Source of the DNA: Bacteroidales bacterium M3
Lineage (GTDB): Bacteria; Bacteroidota; Bacteroidia; Bacteroidales; Muribaculaceae
Direction: 5' to 3'
DNA length: 63,145 bases
NCBI GenBank assembly: GCA_001689445.1
Contig: LUJN01000007.1
Coordinates: 1,251 to 64,395, forward strand
Positions 51,594-61,741 of this stretch are shown piece after piece. The notes under the pieces are model-generated. The model did no database searches. It was not told the origin of the DNA and saw only the letters and a program-made list of their open reading frames with translations. The translations under genes were made by a program, and so were the position numbers. How positions within the stretch are numbered: the first letter of the stretch is position 1; each line of letters begins with the position of its first letter.

Positions 51594-52238
51594 ATGCAGA
51601 TATCCCCCTCTATTCTCTCGGCCGACTTTGCCAACCTACAGCGCGACATCGAGATGCTCAATGACTCAGATGCCACCATGGTACATCTCGACATAATGGA
51701 CGGCGTTTTCGTCCCGAATATCTCATTCGGCTTCCCGGTCATGAAAGCCGTGCAACGATACAGCAGCAAGCCTCTCGACGTGCACCTGATGATTGTGGAG
51801 CCGCAGAAGTATGTGTCGCAGGTGCGCGACTGTGGTGCGGCGATAATGAATGTGCACTATGAGGCCTGCATCCACCTCGACCGCACTATACAGCAAATCA
51901 AGCAGGCAGGTATGAAGGCCGCCGTGACCCTCAATCCGGCCACCCCGGTGGAGCTGTTACGGGACATTGTCGCCGAAGTCGACATGGTGCTCCTTATGTC
52001 AGTCAACCCTGGATTTGGAGGGCAGAAATTCATACCCAACACCATCAACAAGGTCAAACGCCTGCGTCAGCTTATGTCGACCCTGGCCTGTTCACCGCTT
52101 ATTGAAGTGGATGGCGGCGTGAACATGGAGACCGGGGCACTGCTCGCGGATGCCGGGGCAGATGTATTGGTTGCCGGAAATTCCGTGTTCTCAGCCCCCG
52201 ACCCCGCAGCGGCGATAAAAGCCCTATCCTCACTCTAA
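51594..52238 (+). CDS. rpe: ribulose-phosphate 3-epimerase
   Basis: A 214-residue TIM barrel interconverting ribulose-5-P and xylulose-5-P in the pentose phosphate pathway. Visible: PSILSADFANL, VHLDIMDGVFVPNISFG, DVHLMIVEP, VNPGFGGQKFIP and IEVDGGVN with metal-binding Asp/His. ATG at 51594. 20 nt upstream of ftsK. Confidence 0.95.
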   Translation: MQISPSILSADFANLQRDIEMLNDSDATMVHLDIMDGVFVPNISFGFPVMKAVQRYSSKPLDVHLMIVEPQKYVSQVRDCGAAIMNVHYEACIHLDRTIQQIKQAGMKAAVTLNPATPVELLRDIVAEVDMVLLMSVNPGFGGQKFIPNTINKVKRLRQLMSTLACSPLIEVDGGVNMETGALLADAGADVLVAGNSVFSAPDPAAAIKALSSL

Positions 52239-52258
52239 GCCAGCGACAAAACAAACCA

Positions 52259-54901
52259 ATGACAATGATTAAGTCCACCATACATACCGACAATTTCGAC
52301 CCCGACAGCATAAATTATTACGATGGCCGTCGTGACAACATGTACGGTTCAACCAGGGACACCGAGCCGGATATGCGCGAACAACGCCGTGAACGGCGGC
52401 AGACCACCTCCTCCAAAAAGACAAAAAAAGCAAAGAAAACATCCTCGATAAAGTCATTTTTCACTGATAGACGTCTGAGGATGTTTATCGGCATATTGCT
52501 GTTCCTTGTCGGCGTGTACCTGCTCATATCCACCATATCTTTCCTCTCATCGGGGGCTGACGACCAAAGCCGCGTACTCAACAATACGGTCGAGCAGATG
52601 GCCCAATCAGGCGAGCCGGTCAACAACGCAGGGGGCCCGCTCGGGGCATTCCTCTCACAGCAGATTGTCACCGAGTCTCTCGGCGTCGGGTCTTTTGTGC
52701 TGATTTTTTATGTGATAGCATTAGGCATATCCCTTGTAGGGATGAAACGCTACAGGTTCTGGTCGTTGACATTCAAGAGCCTCATACTGACAGTCACAAT
52801 ATCCACTGTCATAGGACTGCTCACCTATAAGATGGCCGATACCATATACTGGGGCGGCTACTACGGATACTATATCAACGACTTTCTGCTGGCCCGTACG
52901 GGGGTATGGGGCACTCTCGCTGTCAACATCGCCCTGGTATCGCTCGTTGTGCTCATCTTCTTCAGCGAACTGTCGCGCGCCTACATTGCCTCACGCCGTA
53001 AAGTAAGGGAACAGCGTGAACGACTGCGCCGCATCCGCGAGGAAAAAGAGGCTGAAAAGCGTCTCGTCGAGGAGTCGCTCCGTGCCACTGAAATCGACGC
53101 CGAGAAGCCCAAGGAAGATACTGCCGAGAAGGAGACGCCACAGGAGGAAAACGCACAATTTGACTTCCACCCTTCCGAACTCGACAATCTTGTCGACACG
53201 GATGAGTTTCCCGAAGATAAGGATATCGAGACTGATGTTGCTGTTGCAACCGCTCCGGCCAACATCACGGATGAATTGCCTCATCCCGCAGACAAACCCT
53301 CTATAACGGAAGCCGTCGTGGCAATCCCCCATACCGAACCGGGACAGCCGACAATGGTCGTCAACACCACAGCCATCGAGGAAGCCGGTGAAATCGTGTC
53401 GGACACTTATGACCCGACTGCCGAACTGTCAAGATACCGCTTCCCCGACATCGACCTGCTCAACGAGGTCGCCGTCAAGGAGACAAGCGTCGACCTACAG
53501 GAGCAGGAGGAGAACAAGGAGCGCATCACCAAGACCCTTGCCGACTATGAGATACCGATATCCCATATAGAAGCCACTGTAGGCCCTACTGTGACCCTCT
53601 ATGAGATAATCCCTGCCGAAGGTGTCAGAATTGCCAAAATCAAGCGTCTTGAGGATGACATTGCCCTAAGCCTTGCCGCAAAGGGGATACGCATCATCGC
53701 CCCTATTCCCGGCAAGGGAACTATCGGCATCGAGGTGCCCAACAAGGACCCTCAGACTGTCTCCATCCGCTCGGTAATTGCCTCAAAGAAATTCCAGGAG
53801 TGCAAGATGGACCTACCGATGGCAATGGGTGCCACCATCTCCAATGAGGTGTTCATCGCCGACCTTGCCAAGATGCCTCATCTGCTTGTAGCCGGTGCGA
53901 CAGGACAGGGTAAGTCAGTCGGACTGAATACCATCATCGCTTCGCTGCTCTACAAGAAACATCCGGCCGAACTGAAATTTGTGCTCGTAGACCCCAAGAT
54001 GGTCGAGTTTAGTCTCTACCGCAAACTTGAACGTCACTATCTTGCCAAGCTTCCCGACGAGGAGGACGCCATCATCACCGAGCCGTCAAAGGTCGTAGCC
54101 ACACTCAACTCGCTATGCATCGAGATGGACAACCGCTATGCATTGCTACGTGATGCCGATGTGCGCTCAATCAAGGAATACAACGCCAAGTTCGTGGCAC
54201 GCCGTCTCAACCCCGAGAAAGGCCATCGCTACCTGCCCTACATCGTGGTGATTGTCGACGAGTTTGCCGACCTCATCATGACCGCCGGAAAGGAAATCGA
54301 GACCCCGATAGCCCGTATCGCCCAAAAGGCTCGTGCCGTGGGTATGCATATGATTATCGCCACACAACGCCCGTCGACCAACGTCATTACAGGCGTCATC
54401 AAGGCCAACTTCCCGGGGCGCATCGCGTTCCGCGTGTCACAGATGGTCGACTCGAAGACCATCCTCGACCGCACGGGAGCCAACCAGCTTATCGGTCGCG
54501 GCGATATGCTTTTCAGCAACAACGGCGAGATGGACCGCGTACAGTGCGCCTTTATCGACACCCCCGAGGTCGTGGCTATATGCGACAGCATCGACAGCCA
54601 GATAGGATACGACCATGCCTACCTGCTGCCCGACTATGTGCCCGATGCTGACGGTGGCGGCTCGATGGGAAATATCTCTGACCGCGACCCGCTCTTTGAG
54701 GAGGCCGCACGCTTCATCATCTCCTCCAACACCGCCTCCACATCCTCGCTCCAGCGCCGCTACTCGATAGGCTACAACCGTGCCGGCAAGATTATGGACC
54801 AGATGGAAGCCGCCGGTATCGTTGGCCCCGCCTCGGGCGGCAAGCCGCGTCAGGTGCTCATAGACTCGCTCCAGCTCGAAAGGCTGCTCGAACAGGCGTA
54901 A
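52259..54901 (+). CDS. ftsK: DNA translocase FtsK
   Basis: An 880-residue FtsK/SpoIIIE protein that moves chromosome ends through the closing septum. N-terminal membrane part (about 80-245, four helices such as MFIGILLFLVGVYLLISTI), acidic linker (250-380), beta domain, RecA-like motor with GATGQGKSVGLN and VVIVDEFADLIM, and C-terminal gamma winged helix (RRYSIGYNRAGKIMDQME) that reads KOPS-like sites. Complete. Confidence 0.96.
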   Translation: MTMIKSTIHTDNFDPDSINYYDGRRDNMYGSTRDTEPDMREQRRERRQTTSSKKTKKAKKTSSIKSFFTDRRLRMFIGILLFLVGVYLLISTISFLSSGADDQSRVLNNTVEQMAQSGEPVNNAGGPLGAFLSQQIVTESLGVGSFVLIFYVIALGISLVGMKRYRFWSLTFKSLILTVTISTVIGLLTYKMADTIYWGGYYGYYINDFLLARTGVWGTLAVNIALVSLVVLIFFSELSRAYIASRRKVREQRERLRRIREEKEAEKRLVEESLRATEIDAEKPKEDTAEKETPQEENAQFDFHPSELDNLVDTDEFPEDKDIETDVAVATAPANITDELPHPADKPSITEAVVAIPHTEPGQPTMVVNTTAIEEAGEIVSDTYDPTAELSRYRFPDIDLLNEVAVKETSVDLQEQEENKERITKTLADYEIPISHIEATVGPTVTLYEIIPAEGVRIAKIKRLEDDIALSLAAKGIRIIAPIPGKGTIGIEVPNKDPQTVSIRSVIASKKFQECKMDLPMAMGATISNEVFIADLAKMPHLLVAGATGQGKSVGLNTIIASLLYKKHPAELKFVLVDPKMVEFSLYRKLERHYLAKLPDEEDAIITEPSKVVATLNSLCIEMDNRYALLRDADVRSIKEYNAKFVARRLNPEKGHRYLPYIVVIVDEFADLIMTAGKEIETPIARIAQKARAVGMHMIIATQRPSTNVITGVIKANFPGRIAFRVSQMVDSKTILDRTGANQLIGRGDMLFSNNGEMDRVQCAFIDTPEVVAICDSIDSQIGYDHAYLLPDYVPDADGGGSMGNISDRDPLFEEAARFIISSNTASTSSLQRRYSIGYNRAGKIMDQMEAAGIVGPASGGKPRQVLIDSLQLERLLEQA

Positions 54902-54931
54902 ACCAAACCAAACGCAGAACGTTTTACCACT

Positions 54932-55540
54932 ATGACAAGACTTCTTACAGCATTTCTGCTCGCCATATTCGCCGCCACATCCATGTCGGCTACAACCGCC
55001 GATGCGATTCTCAAGTCGGCGGCCGACCGATATCAGAAACTCAAAACCATCTCGGCATCCTACTCCGCTACCTCAGGTTCGGAGAAGATGAACGGCACCA
55101 TAGTGACGAGCGGCGACAAGTTCCACATCTCGTCGCCGCAACTCACCACATGGTACGACGGCCGCACGCAGTGGACCTATTCACCCTCCTCCAATGAGGT
55201 CAATATCACCGAACCTACAGCCGAGGAATTGCAGCAGGTCAACCCGTTTGCCATCATCAGCGCGTTCCGGCACGCCTACAAGGGCACGCTACTCAAATCC
55301 CCCGCCGGCACCCATAAGGTGCAGCTGCTGCCGCTCGACAAGAAAGCCTCGATACGCAAGGCTGTGGTGACATTTGATGCCAAGACCCTCTATCCTACCC
55401 TTATCCAGCTCACGACCGACAACAACGCCACCCTTTCCATCAAGGTGACAAATGTGGTGGCAGGGAAAAAATACCCCCTGTCGACATTTGTCTTTGACAA
55501 GAAAAAATATCCCCGTGCCGAGATTATCGACCTGCGATAG
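54932..55540 (+). CDS. lolA: LolA-like lipoprotein carrier
   Basis: A 202-residue periplasmic protein with signal peptide (LLTAFLLAIFAATSMSA). Fold and motif VTSGDKFHISSPQLTTWYDG followed by TQWTYSPSSNEVNIT match the LolA family, which carries lipoproteins from the inner to the outer membrane. The order ftsK, lolA, trxB is often conserved in Bacteroidetes. 30 nt after ftsK. Confidence 0.86.
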   Translation: MTRLLTAFLLAIFAATSMSATTADAILKSAADRYQKLKTISASYSATSGSEKMNGTIVTSGDKFHISSPQLTTWYDGRTQWTYSPSSNEVNITEPTAEELQQVNPFAIISAFRHAYKGTLLKSPAGTHKVQLLPLDKKASIRKAVVTFDAKTLYPTLIQLTTDNNATLSIKVTNVVAGKKYPLSTFVFDKKKYPRAEIIDLR

Positions 55541-55607
55541 ATGAGATGGATAACGTATAGCCATATTTTACCACCCATATAATTTTACCATCTAACTCTT
55601 AAATAAA

Positions 55608-56549
55608 ATGACCGACAAGACACGCTGCCTCATCATCGGCTCAGGACCGGCGGGATACACCGCCGCCATCTATGCAGCCCGCGCCAACAATGCGCCCATC
55701 CTCTATGAGGGGATGCAGCCTGGCGGACAGTTGACAACCACGACCGAAGTCGAGAACTTCCCCGGATATCCCGAAGGGGTCGACGGCAACCAACTGATGG
55801 ACGACCTGCGCCGACAGGCCGCACGCTTTGGAGCCGACCTGCGTTATGGCTCCGTCACTGCCGTTGACTTTGACAAGCGGCCCATGGAGGCGACCATCGA
55901 CGGGCAGACTGTCATAAAGGCAGATACAATAATAATAGCCACCGGAGCATCGGCAAAATATCTCGGATTGCCCGACGAACAGAAGTTCCAAGGCCTCGGG
56001 GTATCGGCGTGTGCCACATGCGACGGATTCTTCTATCGCGGCAAGATTGTTGCCGTGGTAGGGGGCGGCGATACGGCCTGCGAGGAGGCCGACTACCTGA
56101 GCAATCTCGCCTCTAAGGTATATATGATTGTACGCAAGGACTACCTGAGGGCATCCCACATGATGCGCCGACGCATCGAGGAAAATCCTAAGATTGAGGT
56201 GCTGTTCAACACCAACACCCGTGGACTATTTGGCAGGGATGCCCTGGAGGGCGCACATCTCGTCCAATTTGCCGGCACTCCCGAGGAAAAGACTCTCGAC
56301 ATCAATATCGACGGATTTTTCCTCGCCATAGGCCATAAGCCCAATACCGACCAGTTCCGTGACAAGGTTGAGCTTGACAAAGATGGCTACATTGTCACCC
56401 ACGGTAAGTCAACCGCAACCAACCTCCCCGGAGTATTTGCCGCCGGCGACGTGGCTGATCCCCGCTATCAACAGGCCATCACGGCTGCGGCATCAGGCTG
56501 TCGCGCCGCCCTCGACGCGGAGCGTTACCTGATGACATACGAGGGATAA
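55608..56549 (+). CDS. trxB: thioredoxin reductase
   Basis: A 313-residue FAD/NADPH enzyme. FAD site IIGSGPAGYTAAIYAAR, redox-active CATCDG, NADPH site VVGGGDTACEEADYL, and C-terminal GVFAAGDVADPRYQQAITAA are all present. Reduces thioredoxin. 67 nt after lolA. Confidence 0.96.
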   Translation: MTDKTRCLIIGSGPAGYTAAIYAARANNAPILYEGMQPGGQLTTTTEVENFPGYPEGVDGNQLMDDLRRQAARFGADLRYGSVTAVDFDKRPMEATIDGQTVIKADTIIIATGASAKYLGLPDEQKFQGLGVSACATCDGFFYRGKIVAVVGGGDTACEEADYLSNLASKVYMIVRKDYLRASHMMRRRIEENPKIEVLFNTNTRGLFGRDALEGAHLVQFAGTPEEKTLDINIDGFFLAIGHKPNTDQFRDKVELDKDGYIVTHGKSTATNLPGVFAAGDVADPRYQQAITAAASGCRAALDAERYLMTYEG

Positions 56550-56557
56550 CCCCTTGA

Positions 56558-57082
56558 CTACAGCATCAACTGAAGCATAAAGGCATCCTCATAGCGGGTG
56601 CCTTTTTTCAGCCACGACCTCAACCGTCCCGAAATACGATAGCCGCACTTCTTAAACAACCCAAGCGATGGTTCATTGCGGGCCGGAATTATGGCGATAA
56701 GCTGATGCAGTCCGAGAAAATCCCGTGAATAGCCGGCTATCAGCATCAGGGCCTCCGATGCGATACCACGTCGGGCATACGCCCCGTCCACAAGCACTCC
56801 GACCGCCGAGCGGCTGTTGAACGGGTCAAATTCATAGAAATCAACCGTCCCTACCGTCTCCCCCGTCTCCCGCAATTCTATCATCAGACGCAGTTGCCGT
56901 GCCGAGAAAATATCCCCGTCGTAGCTCTCTATATAGTCCCATAGCTGCTTGCGCGAGAATGGTGCGATACTGTTGCCCACCTCCCACAGTGACGAATCAT
57001 TCTCCCATCGGTATAGCAAGTCAAGGTCGGTCGGCTCAAGCGCCCGCAGCCTCACACGGTCATTTTCAAGAAATCGTCTCAT
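56558..57082 (-). CDS. GNAT family N-acetyltransferase
   Basis: A 174-residue RimJ/RimL-type acetyltransferase. RLRALEPTDLDLLYRWEND at the start, then VGVLVDGAYARRGIASEAL with the acetyl-CoA pyrophosphate loop (A/G-RRGIA) and ARNEPSLGLFKKCGYRISG. The substrate may be a protein N-terminus or a small molecule. Convergent with trxB. Confidence 0.88.
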   Translation of the reverse strand: MRRFLENDRVRLRALEPTDLDLLYRWENDSSLWEVGNSIAPFSRKQLWDYIESYDGDIFSARQLRLMIELRETGETVGTVDFYEFDPFNSRSAVGVLVDGAYARRGIASEALMLIAGYSRDFLGLHQLIAIIPARNEPSLGLFKKCGYRISGRLRSWLKKGTRYEDAFMLQLML

Positions 57083-57132
57083 ATTATATTGCTATAATCG
57101 CTATAATAGCTGTAACAACTATCACAGCCATG

Positions 57133-57759
57133 TTACCTGTTATCAAACGATGACGCAAACGGTATGCGGTTGATTAGCGACCGCCCAAGCGTTATCTCGT
57201 CGGTGTACTCAATCTCGTTGCCCACCGACACACCCCTGGCAAGCTGCGTCATCACCACCGGACGCGTCCCCATACGTCGATAGATATAAAATCCGGTCGT
57301 GTCCCCCTCCATCGTGGGGCTTAACGCCAATATCACCTCCTTTACGCCGCCATTGTCCACCCGCTCTATCAGCGAGTCAATCTCCAGTTGGTCCGGCCCG
57401 ATGCCGTCCATCGGCGATATGACACCTCCGAGCACATGGTACACCCCGGCATATTGGCGCGTGTTCTCGATGCTCATCACATCTTTCACGTTCTCCACCA
57501 CGCAGACGGTTGACTTGTCCCGCTGCGGGTCACCGCACACGGCACACGTCTCGCTGTCGGAGATATTGTGGCACATGCTGCAATACCTAACATTTCGACG
57601 CATGTCGATAATCGCCTGCCCGAGAGCCACCCCGGCCTTCTCCTCCTGCCGCAATATGTGCAACGCCAACCTCAACGCCGTCTTGCGCCCGATTCCGGGC
57701 AGCCGCGACAGCTCATTGACCGCGTTCTCCAAGTGGCTCGATGCAAATTCCTGTTCCAT
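57133..57759 (-). CDS. recR: recombination mediator RecR
   Basis: A 208-residue RecFOR pathway protein. Helix-hairpin-helix LSRLPGIGRKTALRLALH, zinc site CSMCHNISDSETCAVC, Toprim domain with VVENVKDVMSIE and LALSPTMEGDTTGFY, and C-terminal Walker-like part (TQLARGVSVGNEIEYTDE). 50 nt upstream of the GNAT gene and 62 nt downstream of the SIR2 gene stop. Confidence 0.96.
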   Translation of the reverse strand: MEQEFASSHLENAVNELSRLPGIGRKTALRLALHILRQEEKAGVALGQAIIDMRRNVRYCSMCHNISDSETCAVCGDPQRDKSTVCVVENVKDVMSIENTRQYAGVYHVLGGVISPMDGIGPDQLEIDSLIERVDNGGVKEVILALSPTMEGDTTGFYIYRRMGTRPVVMTQLARGVSVGNEIEYTDEITLGRSLINRIPFASSFDNR

Positions 57760-57821
57760 TCCAATACTGATATCAGACGCGAAGATACGAAATAATTCTT
57801 TTCAAATCTTCAAATGCAACC

Positions 57822-60800
57822 TTATGCCATGTTAAACCTCGTCACCATAGGATCTTTAAGCCAATATTCCACCTGGGGCATCATCGCATCATCAGTACCG
57901 GCGAAAAGCCCGGCAACGTTGCGCATACATTTGCATGTAATGGCAATAGGAAGATTCAACTCAACGAGGTTTATCGACGAATAGATTTTCAAAAGCAACA
58001 ATACCTTCTCCCGCAACGCCTCTGAACGCATCACATCCGGATACTTTTTCGCCAGATATTCAACCACAAGTACAATCTTGTGCAGAGCCGCCTTTTTTCC
58101 GAGAATCGCGCGGTCAATCATAAATCCGGCCTTATAGACATGAGTATCGGTGACCCCATGCGCCATCTCATGCATCAGTCGATTCAGGCAAAAATCAATT
58201 TCAAAGCTATCATCCGAGCTTAGGGCTATAAAAAAATCGATATCCCCTACAATTTGCCCTATAAGCAAACCGATACGACGATATAGGCCGTCAAACAGTA
58301 TACACTCATCCGTATACCCGTCAATAAAATCCCTCATGGCCGCCAACAGCCCTATATAACGGTTTCTGAAAAAGCCATCACTCAGGATTCCATTGCCGTT
58401 TTCCATAAGCCGGACATTCCTGTCCATATTCTCCATTATGGCCATCAGCTCGCCATCACCCCATTTCACCTTATCACTTATTAACGAAAGATTAAGGTAC
58501 GTAAACGAACAGGCAGAGGTCTTGCCCGTGATGCCGCAACACCATACATCCCCTTGTAGTATGGCTTCCTTGACCTTAAGCATGGCGGCCGGGTTATCGC
58601 CGGCGAGATAAGTCAGCGAATGCAGGGCACTCCAATCATATCTTGAAGAGTCATATTCAAATTCAGAGGCTATCAGGTCGGCATACCAATCGAGGGTGTC
58701 ATTATCAAGGACCTTATTCTCCATTAATACGGCCATCAGCAATACGGTATTCTCAAATTCCATTTCCGCGACACACTCTTTTATGTGGGCTATATCATCC
58801 CGGGTCAAATGAAAGTCCATTCGCAGATGGCTCAGAAATTCGGCTATATGCCGCGGGGCGTCCCTGAAATACCGCATAAGGAATACATACATCTTATATT
58901 GCATTTCCGCATCGCCTATATAGCCCACACACTTGTCTATGGCATCATAGACCTCATCCATGTGGGATCTCCCATTCTCAAGCATGATTCCAAACTGACT
59001 CTCCATCAATATGACAAAACGGTCAAACCACCCCGCAGGGTCAACCGCGACCATCATCCCGGACGTAATCCACCAATAGGCATTATAATTCCCGATATAG
59101 ACCCCGGAGATAAGGACATCAAGCATGTCATTGACCAACTGTGGCAATATCCCTACAAGCTCCTTAGAATAGGCATATTCCTGCCCTATGCGCAGGCATG
59201 TATCCCTATCAAGCAGATGCAAGCTGTAGAACAATGCCGGCCGTGGAAAATATTCATATATGTTCTTAAACACCCTAAACCACCGCTCGGGCGCCACAGT
59301 GTAGACAATCCCATACGATGGCATCATGCCCGTATGCATCAGCACGTCCAGAAACCGGATGCTCGGCAACACCTTATCAAAAGCGTCACTCCCGGCTGAT
59401 GACGGGCTATCCTCATATCCGTAAGGACGGACTTTCTTATCCGCAGGCCTTATCTGCTCATCTATGTATCGCAATATATCCCCCACCGTATCGACTTCCC
59501 CAAACGAATGGGGCATATATCTATGCGGCAACCTAAAATCGACATAGTCAAGCACATTGGCGGCAATAATCCTGGACTGGGCGTCAGTCTCGGTCGCGAT
59601 ATACTTTTGCAGCCGGTCCATTACCTTTTCCTTGTCAAACCGCCAATACAATGCCCCCCACAAGGCAATATCCCGTCCGTCAGGACTCCATTCCATAAGC
59701 CGGCATCTCATATCCTCAAACTTAAACGAGAAAGCCAGCCTCAAGACCTCCTGCATCGGAGTATCCTCCCCGGTATCAACATCACTGCACCCACCCATAC
59801 CGTTGTCCGACAGCAGGGCAATCCAATGCCACTTGTCACGCCATGCCGGCAACGACCGTATCTCATTGGCATGTGGACCGCCCTGTCCGTAAAAACCTCC
59901 GGCTATGCCGATGTCATCAATTGCCTTACCCACCACCGACAGCTCGACACCAGTCCATTTGTCACGTTTATGAAGCAGGCTGTAGTCCAATACGTGCTTC
60001 TGTAGCGATACTGACTTATGCAGGCAACCGGAATCCTTATGCCTAATTATCGCATCAACCGATTCCTCCTCCGCTATACCGTCGCGACTGTTGTTATACA
60101 ACTGCCGCCAAAGTGTCTCATAGGTCACCCCGTCCTTCTGCCCGGCATCTATCGCCGCATCATTCAGAAAATCAAAAAGCCCCCTGAGACAGGCACCGGT
60201 ATCAGGCTCCGACTGTCTGGAAGAGGGAGACAGTCCGACTTTATCAAGAAATCCCGTGTCATCAAGCGTGATCACCCCGATACTGTGATTCTGGTAATAC
60301 AGCTGCATCTGCCGGTCTATGCCGGTGCCGGAAGGCTGTATGAGGAAAACCTTTATATCCTGCTTATCCCTGAACGCATCCTTGTTGAGGATATCCGTCA
60401 TCCAATTGAGCCAGGCGAGAAAATTAGGGTCTGTCCCCGAAAATCCGACCAGTAGAAACACGCCTTTCAACATGCCTATACGCATCATCTGCGTGAACGC
60501 CTCATGACGCTGCGGATAGCTTTCGTAGTCCTCCCGCGAGATTATATACCGTCTCGTGCAGTCATTGTCAAACTCATAGTCCAAGTCAAGGGTATCCTTG
60601 GCCAGATTCCCATGCAGCTTGATTATATTGCGGCTCCCGGCATATTTCGACAGGTCATAGTCACGACAGACGACCATGTATCCGAGATTGGCGGCATCCG
60701 ATGCCATCTCAAGCAGGTTGTCGTAATTTGTCGTATAGACTTCCGCCCAGTTACATGTCAATGCCGAGACATGCGTCCTGAGGTTAGCCTCGGTGAACGG

Positions 60801-61184
60801 GAAACCCCGATCCGTATTCAACGAATAGCCTTTCGAGCCTCCCGACAGATAGGGCACGCGCTCCTCGATATAGACATCTATTGACTCACGGTTGCCCTTG
60901 CGCCGCTCATACTCGGAGACTATCCCCAGGTATCCCTTCTCGCTCTTTATCTCCCGAATCCGGCGTTCCCTGAATTCGTCTTCAGTCTCCCCACCCCCGC
61001 CCATCCTGTATTCAAGACTTATTGACGAGCCATACAGCTCGCCTACCATATCAGCGAGTAGTTCATCCCACAATGGAAATTTTGGATAGGCATTACGTGA
61101 GAATCCTGCACCGACGAGCAAAGACACACGCCGGTCCTTGTAATGCCTCTTCAATTCATCAAGCAGTTGAGATGCCGACAACAT
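57822..61184 (-). CDS. large SIR2-domain protein, probable antiphage NADase
   Basis: A 1120-residue cytosolic protein. The N-terminal 300 residues are a SIR2 domain: GAGFS (25-29), TTNYDN with Asn153 and Asp155, KLHGN with His191, and GFSGTDPNF (247-255), so the NAD pocket and the catalytic Asn and His are intact. Residues about 310-1120 are a long mostly helical region without a named motif, which would serve as sensor. This two-part layout resembles stand-alone defence SIR2 proteins (DSR1/DSR2 type) that deplete NAD after phage triggers. No HerA, Thoeris ThsB, or pAgo partner gene is adjacent. The gene looks AT-richer than its recR-side neighbours and ends the conserved stretch. Defence is inference. 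Confidence 0.8.
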   Translation of the reverse strand: MLSASQLLDELKRHYKDRRVSLLVGAGFSRNAYPKFPLWDELLADMVGELYGSSISLEYRMGGGGETEDEFRERRIREIKSEKGYLGIVSEYERRKGNRESIDVYIEERVPYLSGGSKGYSLNTDRGFPFTEANLRTHVSALTCNWAEVYTTNYDNLLEMASDAANLGYMVVCRDYDLSKYAGSRNIIKLHGNLAKDTLDLDYEFDNDCTRRYIISREDYESYPQRHEAFTQMMRIGMLKGVFLLVGFSGTDPNFLAWLNWMTDILNKDAFRDKQDIKVFLIQPSGTGIDRQMQLYYQNHSIGVITLDDTGFLDKVGLSPSSRQSEPDTGACLRGLFDFLNDAAIDAGQKDGVTYETLWRQLYNNSRDGIAEEESVDAIIRHKDSGCLHKSVSLQKHVLDYSLLHKRDKWTGVELSVVGKAIDDIGIAGGFYGQGGPHANEIRSLPAWRDKWHWIALLSDNGMGGCSDVDTGEDTPMQEVLRLAFSFKFEDMRCRLMEWSPDGRDIALWGALYWRFDKEKVMDRLQKYIATETDAQSRIIAANVLDYVDFRLPHRYMPHSFGEVDTVGDILRYIDEQIRPADKKVRPYGYEDSPSSAGSDAFDKVLPSIRFLDVLMHTGMMPSYGIVYTVAPERWFRVFKNIYEYFPRPALFYSLHLLDRDTCLRIGQEYAYSKELVGILPQLVNDMLDVLISGVYIGNYNAYWWITSGMMVAVDPAGWFDRFVILMESQFGIMLENGRSHMDEVYDAIDKCVGYIGDAEMQYKMYVFLMRYFRDAPRHIAEFLSHLRMDFHLTRDDIAHIKECVAEMEFENTVLLMAVLMENKVLDNDTLDWYADLIASEFEYDSSRYDWSALHSLTYLAGDNPAAMLKVKEAILQGDVWCCGITGKTSACSFTYLNLSLISDKVKWGDGELMAIMENMDRNVRLMENGNGILSDGFFRNRYIGLLAAMRDFIDGYTDECILFDGLYRRIGLLIGQIVGDIDFFIALSSDDSFEIDFCLNRLMHEMAHGVTDTHVYKAGFMIDRAILGKKAALHKIVLVVEYLAKKYPDVMRSEALREKVLLLLKIYSSINLVELNLPIAITCKCMRNVAGLFAGTDDAMMPQVEYWLKDPMVTRFNMA

Positions 61185-61347
61185 AGCATAAAAGATTTAA
61201 TAATTCCAATATCCCATACATAAAATATATCACAAATATAATGTAAAAAACTTTAGCCCTCCTACCCATACACAAATTAACGTCCACAGAATCCCATAAA
61301 TGATGCGGCAATTGAATCTTTTATCGCCGTGGAAAAGTCGGTCGTTC

Positions 61348-61377
61348 TTGATTTCTCAAAATTTATCGCTATTTTTG
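61348..61377 (+). promoter_or_regulatory. promoter of leader B
   Basis: TTG at 61348-61350, 19-nt spacer, TATTTTTG at 61370-61377. Same geometry as the promoter of the first LRR leader. Confidence 0.6.
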
Positions 61378-61383
61378 CAGCGA

Positions 61384-61741
61384 CAATCCGCGCAGAAGCC
61401 CGTGGAATGGCAGCAGAGGCCGCATATGTTCCACAATGGGGTATAGGGTGGGATTGTATGCCGATTACAGTCGGCACATTACATTATTAGACAAGCGTTT
61501 ATCATGCGCTTTGTCCTTGACTCGCAGGAATTCTCGCAAAATTCAATAGTCGTCAAGGCAAGGCAACGATAGATGCCCGTGGAGTATGTATATACTATAT
61601 CTTGCCGTCACAAGGCGGCATGGGATTTATGTGCATATGACTGCGTGGGCTTCTGCGTTGCCTGTCCTACGACTATGGGCCAATGCGAGAAGCCTCTGCG
61701 AGTGGGACAGGCGACAGGTACAGTTTCCCACGCATTGTCAT
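61384..61741 (+). ncRNA. structured leader or small RNA, copy B
   Basis: Downstream of the promoter are hairpins TGCCGA/TCGGCA (61459-61476) and a nested structure with outer stem ATGAC-TGCGTGGG / CCCACGCA-tt-GTCAT (61637-61649, 61727-61741), inner stem GCCTGTCC/GGACAGGC (61660-61667, 61705-61712), and a loop with GGCCAA (61678-61683). The layout and the loop word are shared with copy A at 14235-14314, while stem bases differ. Copy B has no T-run. This covers most of the 722-nt gap between the SIR2 gene and the LRR fragment; short ORFs in it are not convincing. Confidence 0.45.

Noticed and set aside
57822..61184. Thoeris or pAgo-associated SIR2 system
   Set aside because: No TIR (ThsB), pAgo or HerA gene lies beside the SIR2 gene; neighbours are recR and an LRR fragment.
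61277..61477. 66-residue minus-strand frame between SIR2 and LRR genes
   Set aside because: No family, odd composition, and it overlaps a plus-strand promoter with consensus geometry.
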